Counted from the first letter of the stretch, positions 8,702 through 17,596 are shown. The stretch is DNA of 64,000 nucleotides from CAVQBJ01 sp963819075 (GCA_963819075.1 CAWFUP010000003.1:186001-250000), one strand, 5' to 3'. The notes: a model not told the origin generated them from the sequence alone. Made by a program: numbers and translations.

Positions 8702-9458
8702 GCAGCATCACCACGGTCGAGCCCACGTGCTCGGTCGTCGCGGGGATGGTCCGCCGGCGTTGCACCCGCCATCCGGCGGCGCGAGCGGAGCGCTCGAGCT
8801 CCGCGGGCGACACTACGAACAGCTCGGTCACGTCGTGCTCGACGCTGCGGATGGCACCGTCGTCGGTCTGGCGACGACGTTCGAGCACGACTCGGTCCTC
8901 GAGCACGCGCACCGCCGTCGGCTGGCTGGAGTAGATGACGTCGCCGACGCGCAGCTCGTCGGGTGTGGGCAGGATGTGGTGCTCCTCGTCGAAGGTCTGC
9001 AGCTCGCCGGTGAGGGCGCAGGCGACGAGCCCGCCCGGACCGACGCACTCGCGCGCCGAGCGCAGGAACGCCGTGCGGCCGTCCTCGTCGAGCAGCTGCA
9101 CCGTCTGCATCGGGACGAGGCAGAGCGAGAGCGCAGGGCCATCGAGCGCGAGCGTACGCGCGTCGCCGAGCACAGGGGTGACCGAGAGGCCCTGCGCGCG
9201 GCGGGCGCACTCGCCGAGGAGCACCGGATCGTGGTCGAGCGCGATCACCGGCACGCCATCGCGGGCGAGCGCCAGCGTGACGCGCCCGGTTCCAGCGCCG
9301 ACGTCGAGCACGGGGCCGCTCGCCTCGGCGGCGAGCTCTCGCCACAGCGCCAGATCGGCCCCGTAGCGTCCACATTCGAGGTCATGCCAGACGATCGCGG
9401 GGTCGAGCTCGGGGCGGTGCTCGTCGCCGCGTGCCGAGGGGGTGGAGGTCAGGCCCAT
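8694..9458 (-). CDS. SAM-dependent class I methyltransferase
   Basis: 254-residue class I methyltransferase of unknown substrate. Motif I VLDVGAGTGRV lies at residues 50-60 and the acidic residue that usually binds the SAM ribose is D75 in VIALDHDP. Later strands and the FLRSARECVGPGG segment fit the Methyltransf_25/11 fold. The ATG at 9458 lies inside the end of murT (10 bp overlap) and the stop overlaps gatD by 8 bp, so the three are probably translated as a unit. That placement suggests an envelope or nucleotide-linked substrate, but nothing in the sequence identifies it. Confidence 0.82.
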   Translation of the reverse strand: MGLTSTPSARGDEHRPELDPAIVWHDLECGRYGADLALWRELAAEASGPVLDVGAGTGRVTLALARDGVPVIALDHDPVLLGECARRAQGLSVTPVLGDARTLALDGPALSLCLVPMQTVQLLDEDGRTAFLRSARECVGPGGLVACALTGELQTFDEEHHILPTPDELRVGDVIYSSQPTAVRVLEDRVVLERRRQTDDGAIRSVEHDVTELFVVSPAELERSARAAGWRVQRRRTIPATTEHVGSTVVMLRG

Positions 9459-10840
9459 GAGCTGCGTACGACGCCACGGTCGCTGAGCAGATCGCGCAGC
9501 GCGAGCATCGCGGTGTAGGTGGGCAGGGCGTAGAGCGGCCGAGCCACGTCGCCACGGTCGGCCACGGCGGCATCGAGTGCCGCGCCGAGCTCGCCCTCGA
9601 CGGTGATCCGCTCGACCGGCACGCCGGCGTACTTGAGGCGCAGGGCGAGCTCGGGAGCTCGGGTGCCCGAGCAGGTGACGCGGCGCACGCGCGGCGCGAG
9701 CGTCTCGAAGTCGGCGTCCCAGACCCACGACACGTCGCGACCGTCGGCGATGTTGTCGTTGAGGACGGCGAGCACGTCGAGCTCGCCGTCCTCGAGCGCG
9801 AGCGTGCGCAGTACCTCGTTCGCGCCGGCGGGGTTCTTCACCAGCAGGATGCGAACGGGCCGCCCGGCGATCGTCAGCGTCTCGGCGCGGCCGAACGCCG
9901 CCTGGGCGGCTTCCAGGCCCGCGACGATCGTGGCGAGCGGGATCTCGAGCGCGGTGGCCAGCGCCGCCGCGGCGGTGGCGTTGTAGACGTTGTAGAGCCC
10001 CGGCAGCGCGAGGGCGACGCCGGCGTGGCCCGTCGGCGTGTGCAGCGTGAAGCGCGCGGCGCGCGTGCCGTCGAGCACGACGTCGTGCGCGGCGACGGCC
10101 GGCGTCGGGCGCGCCGCGCCGCACTGCTCGCAGCGGTAGTGCCCGAGATGGCCGAGGTAGATCACGTCGAAGTGATAGGGCGCTCCGCAGCGGCGGCAGT
10201 GCTTCGCGTCGGCGGCGTGCGCGAGCGCTCCGATGCCGAGGCGCTCGTCCTCGATGCCGAAGTAGAGGACGTCGTCGCGGTCGCGACCGAGGTCTGCGAC
10301 GACGGGGTCATCAGCGTTCGCGACCAGGCCGACGCCGGCGCCGACCGGTGAGCGCAGCAGCGACGCCCAGCGATCGGCGATCGTCTCGAGCTCGCCGTAA
10401 CGATCGAGCTGATCGCGGAACAGGTTGCCGAGCAGCAGGTAGCGCGGTTGCAGCTGGGTGACCATCCGCTCGAGCCAGAACTCATCGACCTCGAAGAGCC
10501 CGAGCTCGCCGTCGATCCGACCTCCGGTCCGGGCGGCAGAGAGCAGCGTCGAGGCGATGCCCCCGCCCATGTTCGCACCGGCGCGGTTGTAGACGAGCGG
10601 CACGCCGGCCTCCCGAAGGATCGAGGCGGCCATCGTGGCGGTCGTCGTCTTGCCGTTCGTCGCCGACACGAGCACGCTGCCGCGCTCCAGCCGCGCCGAC
10701 AGCCGCGCCACCGCGTCGCTGTCGAGTCGCATCAGCACCTTCCCCGGCAGGCTCGTGCCGCCCCGGCCGCCGCGCCGCGACAGCGCGCCGACCGCCCGGG
10801 CGAGTGCGATCTTGCCGTCGGTGACCGCTTCGGCGATCAA
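9449..10840 (-). CDS. murT: Lipid II isoglutaminyl synthase, Mur-ligase subunit MurT
   Basis: Mur-ligase-fold subunit that activates lipid II with ATP and receives ammonia from GatD. 463 residues from a TTG start at 10840 that overlaps the upstream stop as TTGA. This start gives the N-terminus expected of the family; the next ATG would remove about 36 residues. The P-loop SATNGKTTT is at residues 59-67. A four-cysteine ribbon (C215, C218, C237, C240) characteristic of MurT interrupts the central domain. NPAGANEVLR and DGRDVSWVWDAD, typical of the C-terminal MurT domain, are also present. Confidence 0.93.
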   Translation of the reverse strand: MIAEAVTDGKIALARAVGALSRRGGRGGTSLPGKVLMRLDSDAVARLSARLERGSVLVSATNGKTTTATMAASILREAGVPLVYNRAGANMGGGIASTLLSAARTGGRIDGELGLFEVDEFWLERMVTQLQPRYLLLGNLFRDQLDRYGELETIADRWASLLRSPVGAGVGLVANADDPVVADLGRDRDDVLYFGIEDERLGIGALAHAADAKHCRRCGAPYHFDVIYLGHLGHYRCEQCGAARPTPAVAAHDVVLDGTRAARFTLHTPTGHAGVALALPGLYNVYNATAAAALATALEIPLATIVAGLEAAQAAFGRAETLTIAGRPVRILLVKNPAGANEVLRTLALEDGELDVLAVLNDNIADGRDVSWVWDADFETLAPRVRRVTCSGTRAPELALRLKYAGVPVERITVEGELGAALDAAVADRGDVARPLYALPTYTAMLALRDLLSDRGVVRSSWA

Positions 10841-11778
10841 CGTGGCACCGTTGACGCGGACGTCCGGTTCGAGACCGCATCGGCCGTGGGTGAGTCGTGC
10901 GGTACGAGCACCCGGATCGCTCCCGGGAGCGTGCGCACGTCGGCCGGAAGGGTGGCGATCGGGTCCCCGTCGGCGTAGACGTCGAACGCGCGCTCGGCGC
11001 TGATGCGCACCTCCGCGGCACGCATGACGTGCACGTTGGCCAGCGCTATGTGTCGCCCGGAGAAGACCTTCGGTGCGTGGCGCAGGAATCGCCGGCGCGA
11101 GATCGCGCCGATCACGACGACGTCGAGCAGCCCGTCGCCGAGCGAGGCGTCCGGGGCGAGTCGCATTCCGCCGCCGTACACGCCCGAGTTGGCCGCCGCC
11201 ACCGTGTACGCCGAGAACGACTGCGTCGGGCCGGGCGGATCGAGCTCGATCTCCATGCGCACCGGCGTCCACGCGGCGAGCGCCCGCAGCAGCCCGTACG
11301 CGTAGACGAACGAGCCAAGTGCGTTGGGAGCCTCGTTGGCGAAGCGGTTGGCCTCGCTGTCGAAGCCCGCGCTGGCGATACTCACGAACGCTCGCCCGTT
11401 GACCTCGCCGAGGTCGATCGTCCGCGGGCGCCCGCTGGCGATCACCGCGCACGCCGCGACCGGATCTGCCGGGATCCCGAGCACGCGCACGAGGTCGTTC
11501 CCCCGCCCTCCCGGGAGGATGCCCATCACCGCGCCGGGGCGCAAGCGCAGGACGTCGGCCACGGCCCCGACGAGTCCGTCGCCTCCGAGGGTGACGACGG
11601 TCTCACCGGCGCCCGCGGCCTCGAGCGCGAGCCGGCGGGCGTCGCCGAGGTCACGCGTGAGCGCGTCGCGCACGGTCACACCGGCGGTGCCGAGCGCGAT
11701 CTTCACCGCCGGCAGCACGCGCGCGCCGCGGCCGCCCCCGGCCGCGGGGTTGACGATCAGGCAGACCCGTTGGGACAT
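10837..11778 (-). CDS. Diacylglycerol/lipid kinase family protein
   Basis: 313-residue member of the DAGK catalytic family (DgkB/YegS type), which phosphorylates diacylglycerol or a related lipid. NPAAGGGRG opens the protein and the ATP-binding GGDG motif is at residues 65-68, followed by ILPGGRGNDLVR. The lipid substrate cannot be told from sequence. It heads the murT-methyltransferase-gatD run and overlaps murT by 4 bp. Lipid recycling next to lipid II modification is a plausible envelope theme, but inference. A TACGCT element lies 6 nt before the ATG. Confidence 0.88.
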   Translation of the reverse strand: MSQRVCLIVNPAAGGGRGARVLPAVKIALGTAGVTVRDALTRDLGDARRLALEAAGAGETVVTLGGDGLVGAVADVLRLRPGAVMGILPGGRGNDLVRVLGIPADPVAACAVIASGRPRTIDLGEVNGRAFVSIASAGFDSEANRFANEAPNALGSFVYAYGLLRALAAWTPVRMEIELDPPGPTQSFSAYTVAAANSGVYGGGMRLAPDASLGDGLLDVVVIGAISRRRFLRHAPKVFSGRHIALANVHVMRAAEVRISAERAFDVYADGDPIATLPADVRTLPGAIRVLVPHDSPTADAVSNRTSASTVPR

Positions 11779-11784
11779 CACCCA

Positions 11785-11790
11785 AGCGTA
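11785..11790 (-). promoter_or_regulatory. Leaderless-type -10 (TACGCT) for lipid kinase/murT/gatD cluster
   Basis: TACGCT on the minus strand lies 6 nt before the ATG at 11778, with no ribosome-binding site. It would drive the kinase-murT-methyltransferase-gatD operon. Confidence 0.5.
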
Positions 11791-11879
11791 TTGGGCGTGG
11801 CCGCATCGGCCGCCCGCCGACAAGGGAGCGCCCGCGCGCGGACCGGCCGGCGGCCGTCGCGCTGGGCGCCACGGCGCGC

Positions 11880-12695
11880 TCAGGCGAGCACGAGCTCGGC
11901 GAGCGTGTCGGCAACCGCGACCGGGCGGGGATCGGGAGGCTCGCTGCCGGTACGCGGATCTGCGGCGCCGCCGCTGAGCACGAGCGCGCCGTCTATCCCG
12001 GCGCCGATGGCCCCGGCGACGTCGATCTCCGGCCGGTCGCCGATCATGAGGGCTCGGCCGGGGCCGAGCCGGTCGAGCGCGGTGCGGAACAGCTGGGGCT
12101 CGGGCTTGCCGACAACGACGTCGGCGCGTACTCCGCTGGCCGCCTCCACGGCCGCGAGCAGCGCGCCGGCGCCCGGCCACAGCCCGTCGGGCTGGGGGAA
12201 GCTCGCGTCGCGGGCCGCGCCGATGAGCACCGCGCCTGCGAGCACCGCCCGAGCGGCGGTGCGCAGCTCGGCGTAGGTGAACCCGTCGTGGACGCCGACC
12301 ACCACGACGTCGGCCTCGGCGTCGCCGTTCGCGTCCCGCGGGATGCGCAGGCCGGCGTCGAGCACGTGGCGGTGCAGCGCGACCGACCCGACGACGACCG
12401 CTCGTTCGCCCTCGTGCCGCTCGGCGAGCAGGTGCTGGATCGCCGACCCGACGCTGACGACCTCCTCGACCGACCCCTGGATGCCGCTCGCCCACAGCCG
12501 GCGCACGAGATCCTCGAGCCCGTAACGGGAGTCATTCGTGACGAAGGCGATGCGCTTGCCCTCGGCGCGCAGGGCCATGACAGCCTCGGCCGCGCGGGGC
12601 GTAGGCTCGCCGCCGATCCACACGCAGCCGTCGAGGTCCAGCAGGACGTGGTCGTAGCCACGCAGCAAGGGAGAGAGCGCCACGGCGCAAACCAT
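11880..12695 (-). CDS. HAD-IIA family phosphatase (NagD-like)
   Basis: Haloacid dehalogenase superfamily hydrolase of the IIA class, which includes NagD, 4-nitrophenylphosphatases and phosphoglycolate phosphatases. The nucleophile and acid are D20 and D22 in LLDLDGCVW. VTNDSRYG (motif II), GKPEPQLF and MIGDRPEIDVAGA (motifs III/IV) follow. ATG 12695 is preferred; an in-frame start at 12719 would run across the start of the divergent cyclophilin gene. 271 residues, normal for the family. Substrate unknown. It precedes the lipid kinase by 101 bp on the same strand. Confidence 0.87.
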   Translation of the reverse strand: MVCAVALSPLLRGYDHVLLDLDGCVWIGGEPTPRAAEAVMALRAEGKRIAFVTNDSRYGLEDLVRRLWASGIQGSVEEVVSVGSAIQHLLAERHEGERAVVVGSVALHRHVLDAGLRIPRDANGDAEADVVVVGVHDGFTYAELRTAARAVLAGAVLIGAARDASFPQPDGLWPGAGALLAAVEAASGVRADVVVGKPEPQLFRTALDRLGPGRALMIGDRPEIDVAGAIGAGIDGALVLSGGAADPRTGSEPPDPRPVAVADTLAELVLA

Positions 12696-12701
12696 TATTC
12701 T
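12696..12701 (+). promoter_or_regulatory. -10 element (TATTCT) for cyclophilin lipoprotein
   Basis: TATTCT lies 11 nt before the ATG at 12713 in a 17-bp divergent gap, and there is no ribosome-binding site. The transcript would have at most a few untranslated bases. Confidence 0.4.
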
Positions 12702-12712
12702 CTTGCCCGCCG

Positions 12713-13474
12713 ATGGCACGGTTCCGAAAGCCCAGCCACCATTCGCGCGGCGCCCATGCCGCGGTGCTCGCCCTCGCGCTGACGGCGTGCGGCTCGAGCA
12801 CGTCGAGCTCGTCGAACGGCGGTATCAACGTTGGCAACGAGACGGTTCCGCCGGCAGCGGCGAGCATCGTCACCACGTCGTCGAATACGGCGAGCGCATC
12901 GCAGTATCCCGCCGGGTGCACGCCGGCCCAGACTCCGGCCCCGCGCGCGGGCGAGTCGCACCTCTCCGCGCCGACCGCGAAGCTGAACCCCAAGCTCCAC
13001 TACACGGTGAAGATGATCACCAACTGCGGTGAGATCGACATCGCGCTTGCGGTCCGTGAGGCTCCGAAGACGGCGGCGTCGTTCGCATCGCTCGTCCAGC
13101 GCGGCTTCTATGACGATCTCACCTTCCACCGCATCGTGCCCGGCTTCGTCATCCAGGGCGGCGATCCGCTCGGCACCGGCCTCGGAGGACCGGGCTACAC
13201 CACCGTCGAGGCGCCGCCGCCAGGATTGAAGTACAAGATCGGCAGCGTGGCGATGGCGAAGACCGCGAACGAGCCGAACGGAACGGCCGGCAGCCAGTTC
13301 TTCATCATCGTCGGCGCCCAGGGCGCGCAGCTGCCGCCTCAATACGCGGTCGCCGGGCACGTCTCCGGCGACCTGAAGGCCGTGAACGCAATCGCGCAGG
13401 TCCCGACATCACCGTCGACGCAGATGCCACTCGTGCCCGTGGTCATCCGCTCGGCGACGCTGTCGTCGCGCTGA
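12713..13474 (+). CDS. Cyclophilin-type peptidyl-prolyl isomerase, lipoprotein
   Basis: Extracytoplasmic cyclophilin, expected to catalyse cis-trans isomerisation of X-Pro bonds in exported proteins. A lipoprotein signal ends in LALTAC with the lipidated Cys at residue 26. A Ser/Thr/Asn-rich linker reaches about residue 95 and is followed by the cyclophilin domain, with FHRIVPGFVIQGGDP and GSQFFIIVG as landmarks. 253 residues. It is divergent from the HAD phosphatase gene and convergent with the next gene, separated from it by only 2 bp. Helping fold the abundant exported proteins encoded nearby is possible but unproven. Confidence 0.92.
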   Translation: MARFRKPSHHSRGAHAAVLALALTACGSSTSSSSNGGINVGNETVPPAAASIVTTSSNTASASQYPAGCTPAQTPAPRAGESHLSAPTAKLNPKLHYTVKMITNCGEIDIALAVREAPKTAASFASLVQRGFYDDLTFHRIVPGFVIQGGDPLGTGLGGPGYTTVEAPPPGLKYKIGSVAMAKTANEPNGTAGSQFFIIVGAQGAQLPPQYAVAGHVSGDLKAVNAIAQVPTSPSTQMPLVPVVIRSATLSSR

Positions 13475-13476
13475 TC

Positions 13477-14121
13477 TCAGGCTCGGCGGTCGCGCCGCGA
13501 CGGTGCGGCTGGCGGGGCCGCTCTCGCGTCGGCCTTGGCCTTGGTCTGGCGCCGTCGCCCGACCGTGGCGAGCACCGCGAGCACGACGATGACCAGGAAG
13601 ATCCCGAGCAGGACCGCGGGCGCCGCGCTGAAGCCGCCGTTGAAGGGCAGCGAGATGAGCTCCACGATCCCCGCGCCGAGGGCGACCACGACGATGATGA
13701 GCGCGATGATGAGCAGGATCCCCCGGATCCTGGCCACCAGGCCGGCGCTCGACGGCGGGACGAGAAGGCCCATCGCCCGCAGCGCGAACAGCTGGCGGCG
13801 CGTCGGCGGCGCCTGGCCGAGGCGCTCGACGGCCTCTCGCAGCTCGCTCGGCCGGCGCTCGGCCAGCGCGAGCGACGCGTCGGCCATGCGGCGGAGCTGC
13901 ATGCGTTCCCGCGGCTGCGCCGCGGCGATCGCGCGCTGGAAGTAGCTGCGGCTCTTGTCGGCGTCGAAGCGCTCGGCGGCGCGCGCGCCGAGGATGGCGA
14001 GCGCCGCCGACTTGTACTTGGTCTCGGCCTCGAGCTCCTCGTCGCTGCGCTGCTCGAGAGCCTGGATGGCCGCCTGCGAGCCGCGCTGCTCCATGCGAAT
14101 CTGACGTTGCTTGGGTGGCAT
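13477..14121 (-). CDS. Membrane protein of unknown function
   Basis: No family recognised. 214 residues: a basic N-terminus, a charged alpha-helical region with Ala/Arg-rich segments to about residue 128, two hydrophobic helices near residues 134-156 and 167-188, and a short basic Pro/Ala/Arg tail. The soluble part, with ERFDADKSRSYFQRAI and similar blocks, might be TPR-like. TAGAAT lies 9 nt before the ATG and matches the leaderless pattern. It is divergent from the next membrane protein gene. Confidence 0.72.
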   Translation of the reverse strand: MPPKQRQIRMEQRGSQAAIQALEQRSDEELEAETKYKSAALAILGARAAERFDADKSRSYFQRAIAAAQPRERMQLRRMADASLALAERRPSELREAVERLGQAPPTRRQLFALRAMGLLVPPSSAGLVARIRGILLIIALIIVVVALGAGIVELISLPFNGGFSAAPAVLLGIFLVIVVLAVLATVGRRRQTKAKADARAAPPAAPSRRDRRA

Positions 14122-14130
14122 GTTGGGCGC

Positions 14131-14136
14131 ATTCTA
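14131..14136 (-). promoter_or_regulatory. Leaderless-type -10 (TAGAAT)
   Basis: TAGAAT on the minus strand ends 9 nt before the ATG at 14121; no ribosome-binding site lies between. Confidence 0.5.
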
Positions 14137-14173
14137 GGGCGTCGGCGCCGTCCCCGGATGGTGCCGCAGGCGC

Positions 14174-14179
14174 TATGCT
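14174..14179 (+). promoter_or_regulatory. -10 element (TATGCT)
   Basis: TATGCT lies 11 nt before the proposed GTG at 14191. It is the main reason for preferring that start over the in-frame ATG at 14158, which would lie upstream of the promoter. Confidence 0.35.
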
Positions 14180-14190
14180 CGCGGACCGCC

Positions 14191-14628
14191 GTGGTTGATC
14201 TGAGTCGCAGGAGAGGCAGACGAGCGCCCGGCCGCCGGAATCGGCGGCGTGTGGCCCTGGCCGTGTTGACGGCCGAGACGACGCTGCTCGTCGCCGGTGC
14301 GCCGGCGGCGCTCGCGCAGCTGGGTAACCCGATCGCCCCGGTCGCACCGGTTCAGACGACGACCACAACGACGGTGGTCACCGCCAATTCGTCCTCGTCG
14401 TCGAGCTCTGGCATCGGCGCCTCGGCATCCGTCGCGATCCTCATCGTCGTCGCGGCGCTCGTCCTGATCGCGGCCATAGCCTGGTTCATCCTGCGCGACG
14501 CCCGCTCGCACGCGCCAACCCGGGAGGGCGCGCTGGCGGGGCCGACTCCGCGCCGTTCGCTCGAGCAGCGCCAGCGCGACCGGGCGAAGGCCAAGGCGGC
14601 GCGCCAGCAGCGCAAGCGCAACCGCTGA
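14191..14628 (+). CDS. Small exported/membrane protein with Thr/Ser linker
   Basis: No family recognised. From GTG 14191 it has 145 residues: a very Arg-rich n-region, a hydrophobic segment ending ALA-Q near residue 42 (signal peptide or anchor), a Pro/Thr/Ser linker with runs of T and S, a transmembrane helix at about 81-101, and a strongly basic cytoplasmic tail. An in-frame ATG at 14158 is the alternative start. The layout suggests a single-pass envelope protein. Downstream is the convergent helicase gene. Confidence 0.6.
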   Translation: MVDLSRRRGRRAPGRRNRRRVALAVLTAETTLLVAGAPAALAQLGNPIAPVAPVQTTTTTTVVTANSSSSSSSGIGASASVAILIVVAALVLIAAIAWFILRDARSHAPTREGALAGPTPRRSLEQRQRDRAKAKAARQQRKRNR

Positions 14629-14656
14629 GCGCGCCGAGGGCCCGCAGCCGAGGCGC

Positions 14657-16726
14657 TCAGCGCAACAGCGCGTCCACGGACACCGTGATGCGAGCCCGCG
14701 GTAGCGTCGGCGAGACAGGTTCTCGCGGCTCGACGGGGCGGGTGAGCGCGCAGAGCCGCTGCACCTCGTCGGTCAGGAAGCGCGACAGCCGCCCATAGCC
14801 ATGGGCGTCGTCGCGGCCCTGCGGGCGATGGTGGTAGCGCACGGGCGCGTACACGTGCAGACGCCGCCGGGCCCGCGTCAGTGCGACGTAGAACAGCCGC
14901 CGCTCCTCGGCGATGCCCTCAGCGCTGCCGGTGCTCATATCGGCGGGAAAGTTGCCGTCGTAGGCGGCGATGAGGTGCACTGCCTCCCATTCGAGCCCCT
15001 TCGCCGAGTGCACGGTGCTCAGCACGAGGTAGTCCTCGTCGAGGTGCGGCGCGCCGGCCCAATCCGACGATGACGCCGGTGGGTCGAGCACGAGCTCGGC
15101 GACGAGGCCATGCAGCTCGCTGCGCTGCCGCGCAGCCTGCACGAGCTGGTCGAGATCGAGCAGGCGCACCGCGCTGTCGGGATAGCGCACGCGCAGCACG
15201 GGCGCGATCGCGTCGCGCAGCGCCTCGGCACGCGCTCCGGCCGTCCGCCCCGGCTCGCGACTTGCCTGCAGCGCCGCGATGAGCGCGTTCGCATGCTCCT
15301 CCGCCGTCGCCGGCACGTGCTCGCGCGCCTGCGCCCATCGCTCGAGGCGCAGCTCGGCGTCCGGCGCGGCCCGGCCGGAGACCCCGCGCAGGCGATCGAT
15401 GATGCGCCGCGCGCGCATCGGGCCAACGCCATCGAGCAGCTGCAGAACCCGGAACCAGCTCATCTCGTCCGCACCGTTGTCGCTCACGCGCAGGAGCGCG
15501 ACGAAGTCCTTCACGTGTGCCGCCTCCAGGTAGCGCAGCCCGCCGTACTTCACGAACGGGATCTGCCGCCGCGTCAGCTCAAGCTCGAGCAGCGCCGAGT
15601 CGTGGTTGGTGCGAAACAGGACCGCCTGGTGGCGCAGATCGACACCTTCCTCGCGCGCGGCGAGCACGTGCTCGGCGACGATGGTCGCCTGCTCGGCCTC
15701 GTCGCGCGGAAGCGACAGCTCCGGAAGGACCCCGCCCGGGCGGTCCGTGCGCAGCCGCTTGGGGAAGCCGGCACGATCCTGCGCGGAGACGGCGTTGGCG
15801 ACGGCGAGGATCGGAGCCGTCGAGCGGTAGTTGTGCGCGAGCGTCACAAGGGTGGCTCCGGTGAACTGGCTCGGGAACTGCAGGATGTGCTGTGCCGACG
15901 CGGCACGAAAGCCGTAGATGGCCTGGAAGTCGTCGCCGACGGCGGTCACACACGGGCCGTCCGGGCGCCCCGCGAGCGCCCGAACGATGTCGACCTGCAG
16001 CCCGTTGACGTCCTGGTACTCGTCGACGAGCACGTGATCGTGCTCGCGGGCGAGCGCCGGGCCACTGACCTCGTCGAGCGCCAGCGCGCGCCAGTGAAGC
16101 AGCAGGTCGTCGAGATCGAGCAGCCCGAGGGAGCGCTTGCGCTCACCGTAGGTCCGGAACAGCGCGACGAGGGCGTCACGGTGCTCCGAGCACCATGGGA
16201 AGCACTCGGTGAGCACGTCGGTCAGCGGCGTCTGGGCATTGACCGTGCGCGAGTAGATGTCAAGCATCGTGTGCTTGCGCGGGAAGCGTCGTTGCCCGGT
16301 GGCGATGCCGCCATCCTGGCGTACGAGGTCGAGCAGATCGGCCGCATCGCTGGCGTCGAGGATCCCGAATCCGCCGGGAAGTCCCAGCGCCGCGTGGTGG
16401 CGGCGCACCAGGCGGTGCGCGACCGAGTGGAACGTGCCGCCGACGATGCGTCCGGAGCCGGGGTGTGCGTGCTCGACGAGACCACGCGCTCGCCCGATCA
16501 TCTCGCGCGCGGCCCGTCGCGTGAACGTCAGCAGCAGGATCCGCTCGGGTTCGGCGCCATCGCGGATGAGCGAGGCCACCCGCGCGACGAGCGTCGTCGT
16601 CTTCCCGGTGCCGGCACCGGCGAGGATGAGCAGTGGCCCGGAGCGATGGTCGACGGCGTCACGCTGCTGGGAATTGAGCTCCGACAGCCAGGCCGGCTCG
16701 TGCGTGGGGTCGGAGGGCGTCGACAT
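14657..16726 (-). CDS. UvrD/Rep-family DNA helicase
   Basis: Superfamily 1A ATP-dependent 3'-5' DNA helicase, likely in repair or replication restart. 689 residues, a little shorter than UvrD/PcrA. Walker A AGAGTGKTTT is at residues 36-45, Walker B is VDEYQD, then GDDFQAIYGFR (motif III), VHSAKGLEWEAVHL (motif V) and FYVALTRARRRL (motif VI). It lacks a nuclease domain, so it is not AdnA/AddA. TACCGT lies 8 nt before the ATG. It is not linked to an obvious operon. Confidence 0.93.
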   Translation of the reverse strand: MSTPSDPTHEPAWLSELNSQQRDAVDHRSGPLLILAGAGTGKTTTLVARVASLIRDGAEPERILLLTFTRRAAREMIGRARGLVEHAHPGSGRIVGGTFHSVAHRLVRRHHAALGLPGGFGILDASDAADLLDLVRQDGGIATGQRRFPRKHTMLDIYSRTVNAQTPLTDVLTECFPWCSEHRDALVALFRTYGERKRSLGLLDLDDLLLHWRALALDEVSGPALAREHDHVLVDEYQDVNGLQVDIVRALAGRPDGPCVTAVGDDFQAIYGFRAASAQHILQFPSQFTGATLVTLAHNYRSTAPILAVANAVSAQDRAGFPKRLRTDRPGGVLPELSLPRDEAEQATIVAEHVLAAREEGVDLRHQAVLFRTNHDSALLELELTRRQIPFVKYGGLRYLEAAHVKDFVALLRVSDNGADEMSWFRVLQLLDGVGPMRARRIIDRLRGVSGRAAPDAELRLERWAQAREHVPATAEEHANALIAALQASREPGRTAGARAEALRDAIAPVLRVRYPDSAVRLLDLDQLVQAARQRSELHGLVAELVLDPPASSSDWAGAPHLDEDYLVLSTVHSAKGLEWEAVHLIAAYDGNFPADMSTGSAEGIAEERRLFYVALTRARRRLHVYAPVRYHHRPQGRDDAHGYGRLSRFLTDEVQRLCALTRPVEPREPVSPTLPRARITVSVDALLR

Positions 16727-16734
16727 CGCCGGCC

Positions 16735-16740
16735 ACGGTA
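16735..16740 (-). promoter_or_regulatory. Leaderless-type -10 (TACCGT) for helicase
   Basis: TACCGT on the minus strand ends 8 nt before the ATG at 16726, with no ribosome-binding site between. Confidence 0.5.
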
Positions 16741-16810
16741 GGCAGCGCGGCGGACGCCGTGGGCGCTCGCTTGCAGCGTGAACGGGCCGGTTGGGGTGAG
16801 CGCCCGCTCG

Positions 16811-17113
16811 TCAGCGAGGATGGCGATCGGCCGCGAAGCGCTGGCCGCGGGCGGTCACGGTGCGCACCCGCTCCGGCGACGGGGGTGCCGGCGAGCCGTG
16901 CGGTCCGCGGCGCGGCGCGCGTGGACGCGGACCGCGGGGATGACGGCGCCCGCCGGATGACCCGTCGGGAAGCGTCTTGGAGCCGCCGTCCTCCTGGGAG
17001 GAATCCGACGCCTCCTCAGGCGGCGGATCTTCGCGGAAGGGCAGCCACAGCAGGAACGCAACGAGGGGCAGCTTCACGATCCCGAGCAGGAGGATGAGCA
17101 CCCACAGCGCCAC
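16811..17113 (-). CDS. Small membrane protein with basic Pro/Arg tail
   Basis: No family recognised. From GTG 17113 it has 100 residues: a hydrophobic N-terminal helix of about 25 residues (ALWVLILLLGIVKLPLVAF), an acidic stretch DPPPEEASDSSQEDGG, then an Arg/Pro-rich tail. The GTG lies 13 bp after the upstream gene stop on the same strand, so the two are probably cotranscribed. Starts further upstream exist but would run back into that gene. Codon bias is as in the neighbours. Confidence 0.5.
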   Translation of the reverse strand: MALWVLILLLGIVKLPLVAFLLWLPFREDPPPEEASDSSQEDGGSKTLPDGSSGGRRHPRGPRPRAPRRGPHGSPAPPSPERVRTVTARGQRFAADRHPR

Positions 17114-17126
17114 GATGGCGATGCTA

Positions 17127-17555
17127 CTACCTGTGCGGACCGATGCGGCGGTGGCGCTCGCTCTCACGCTCGTCGGGCCAGTAGCCGTGACGATCGAAGT
17201 ACTCCCGCGCGCGCTCCTCGGCGTCACGCTCGGCGTCGCCCTCGGCGCCGATGCGGAAGAGCCAGTTGACGAACCAGATGGCCAGGCCGGCGCTGACCAG
17301 GCCGGCGCCGCCCTCGAGCGACGTGTCCGTGCCGACGGTCATGGCGACGATGCCGGCGAGCACGACGATGGCGGGCAGCCCGTAGCGCAACGCGAGCATC
17401 AGCCTCCCCGTGCGCCGCGGCTCTCCCGGCCCGGGGAGTGGATGGGCGTCGTGGCCGCCGGCCGCGCGCTCGGGATCGCCGAGACGCCGCGGTGCGGCGC
17501 CGGGACGGCGCGGCGATCCGTGGCGGACCGGTCGGTGGCGCTCGTTCTGGGGCAT
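17127..17555 (-). CDS. Small membrane protein of unknown function
   Basis: 142 residues. The N-terminal 52 residues are Pro/Arg/Gly-rich and low in order. Two hydrophobic stretches follow (LPAIVVLAGIVAM and AGLVSAGLAIWFVNWLF), then a charged tail containing EYFDRHGYWPDER. An internal ATG at 17399 would start directly at the membrane part and is a real alternative. Divergent from the glutamyl-Q tRNA(Asp) synthetase gene across 41 bp. No function can be assigned. Confidence 0.62.
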   Translation of the reverse strand: MPQNERHRPVRHGSPRRPGAAPRRLGDPERAAGGHDAHPLPGPGEPRRTGRLMLALRYGLPAIVVLAGIVAMTVGTDTSLEGGAGLVSAGLAIWFVNWLFRIGAEGDAERDAEERAREYFDRHGYWPDERESERHRRIGPHR

Positions 17556-17596
17556 GGTGGGTTCTTAGCACGCTAGCGCTTTGCGATCCTGCGGTG

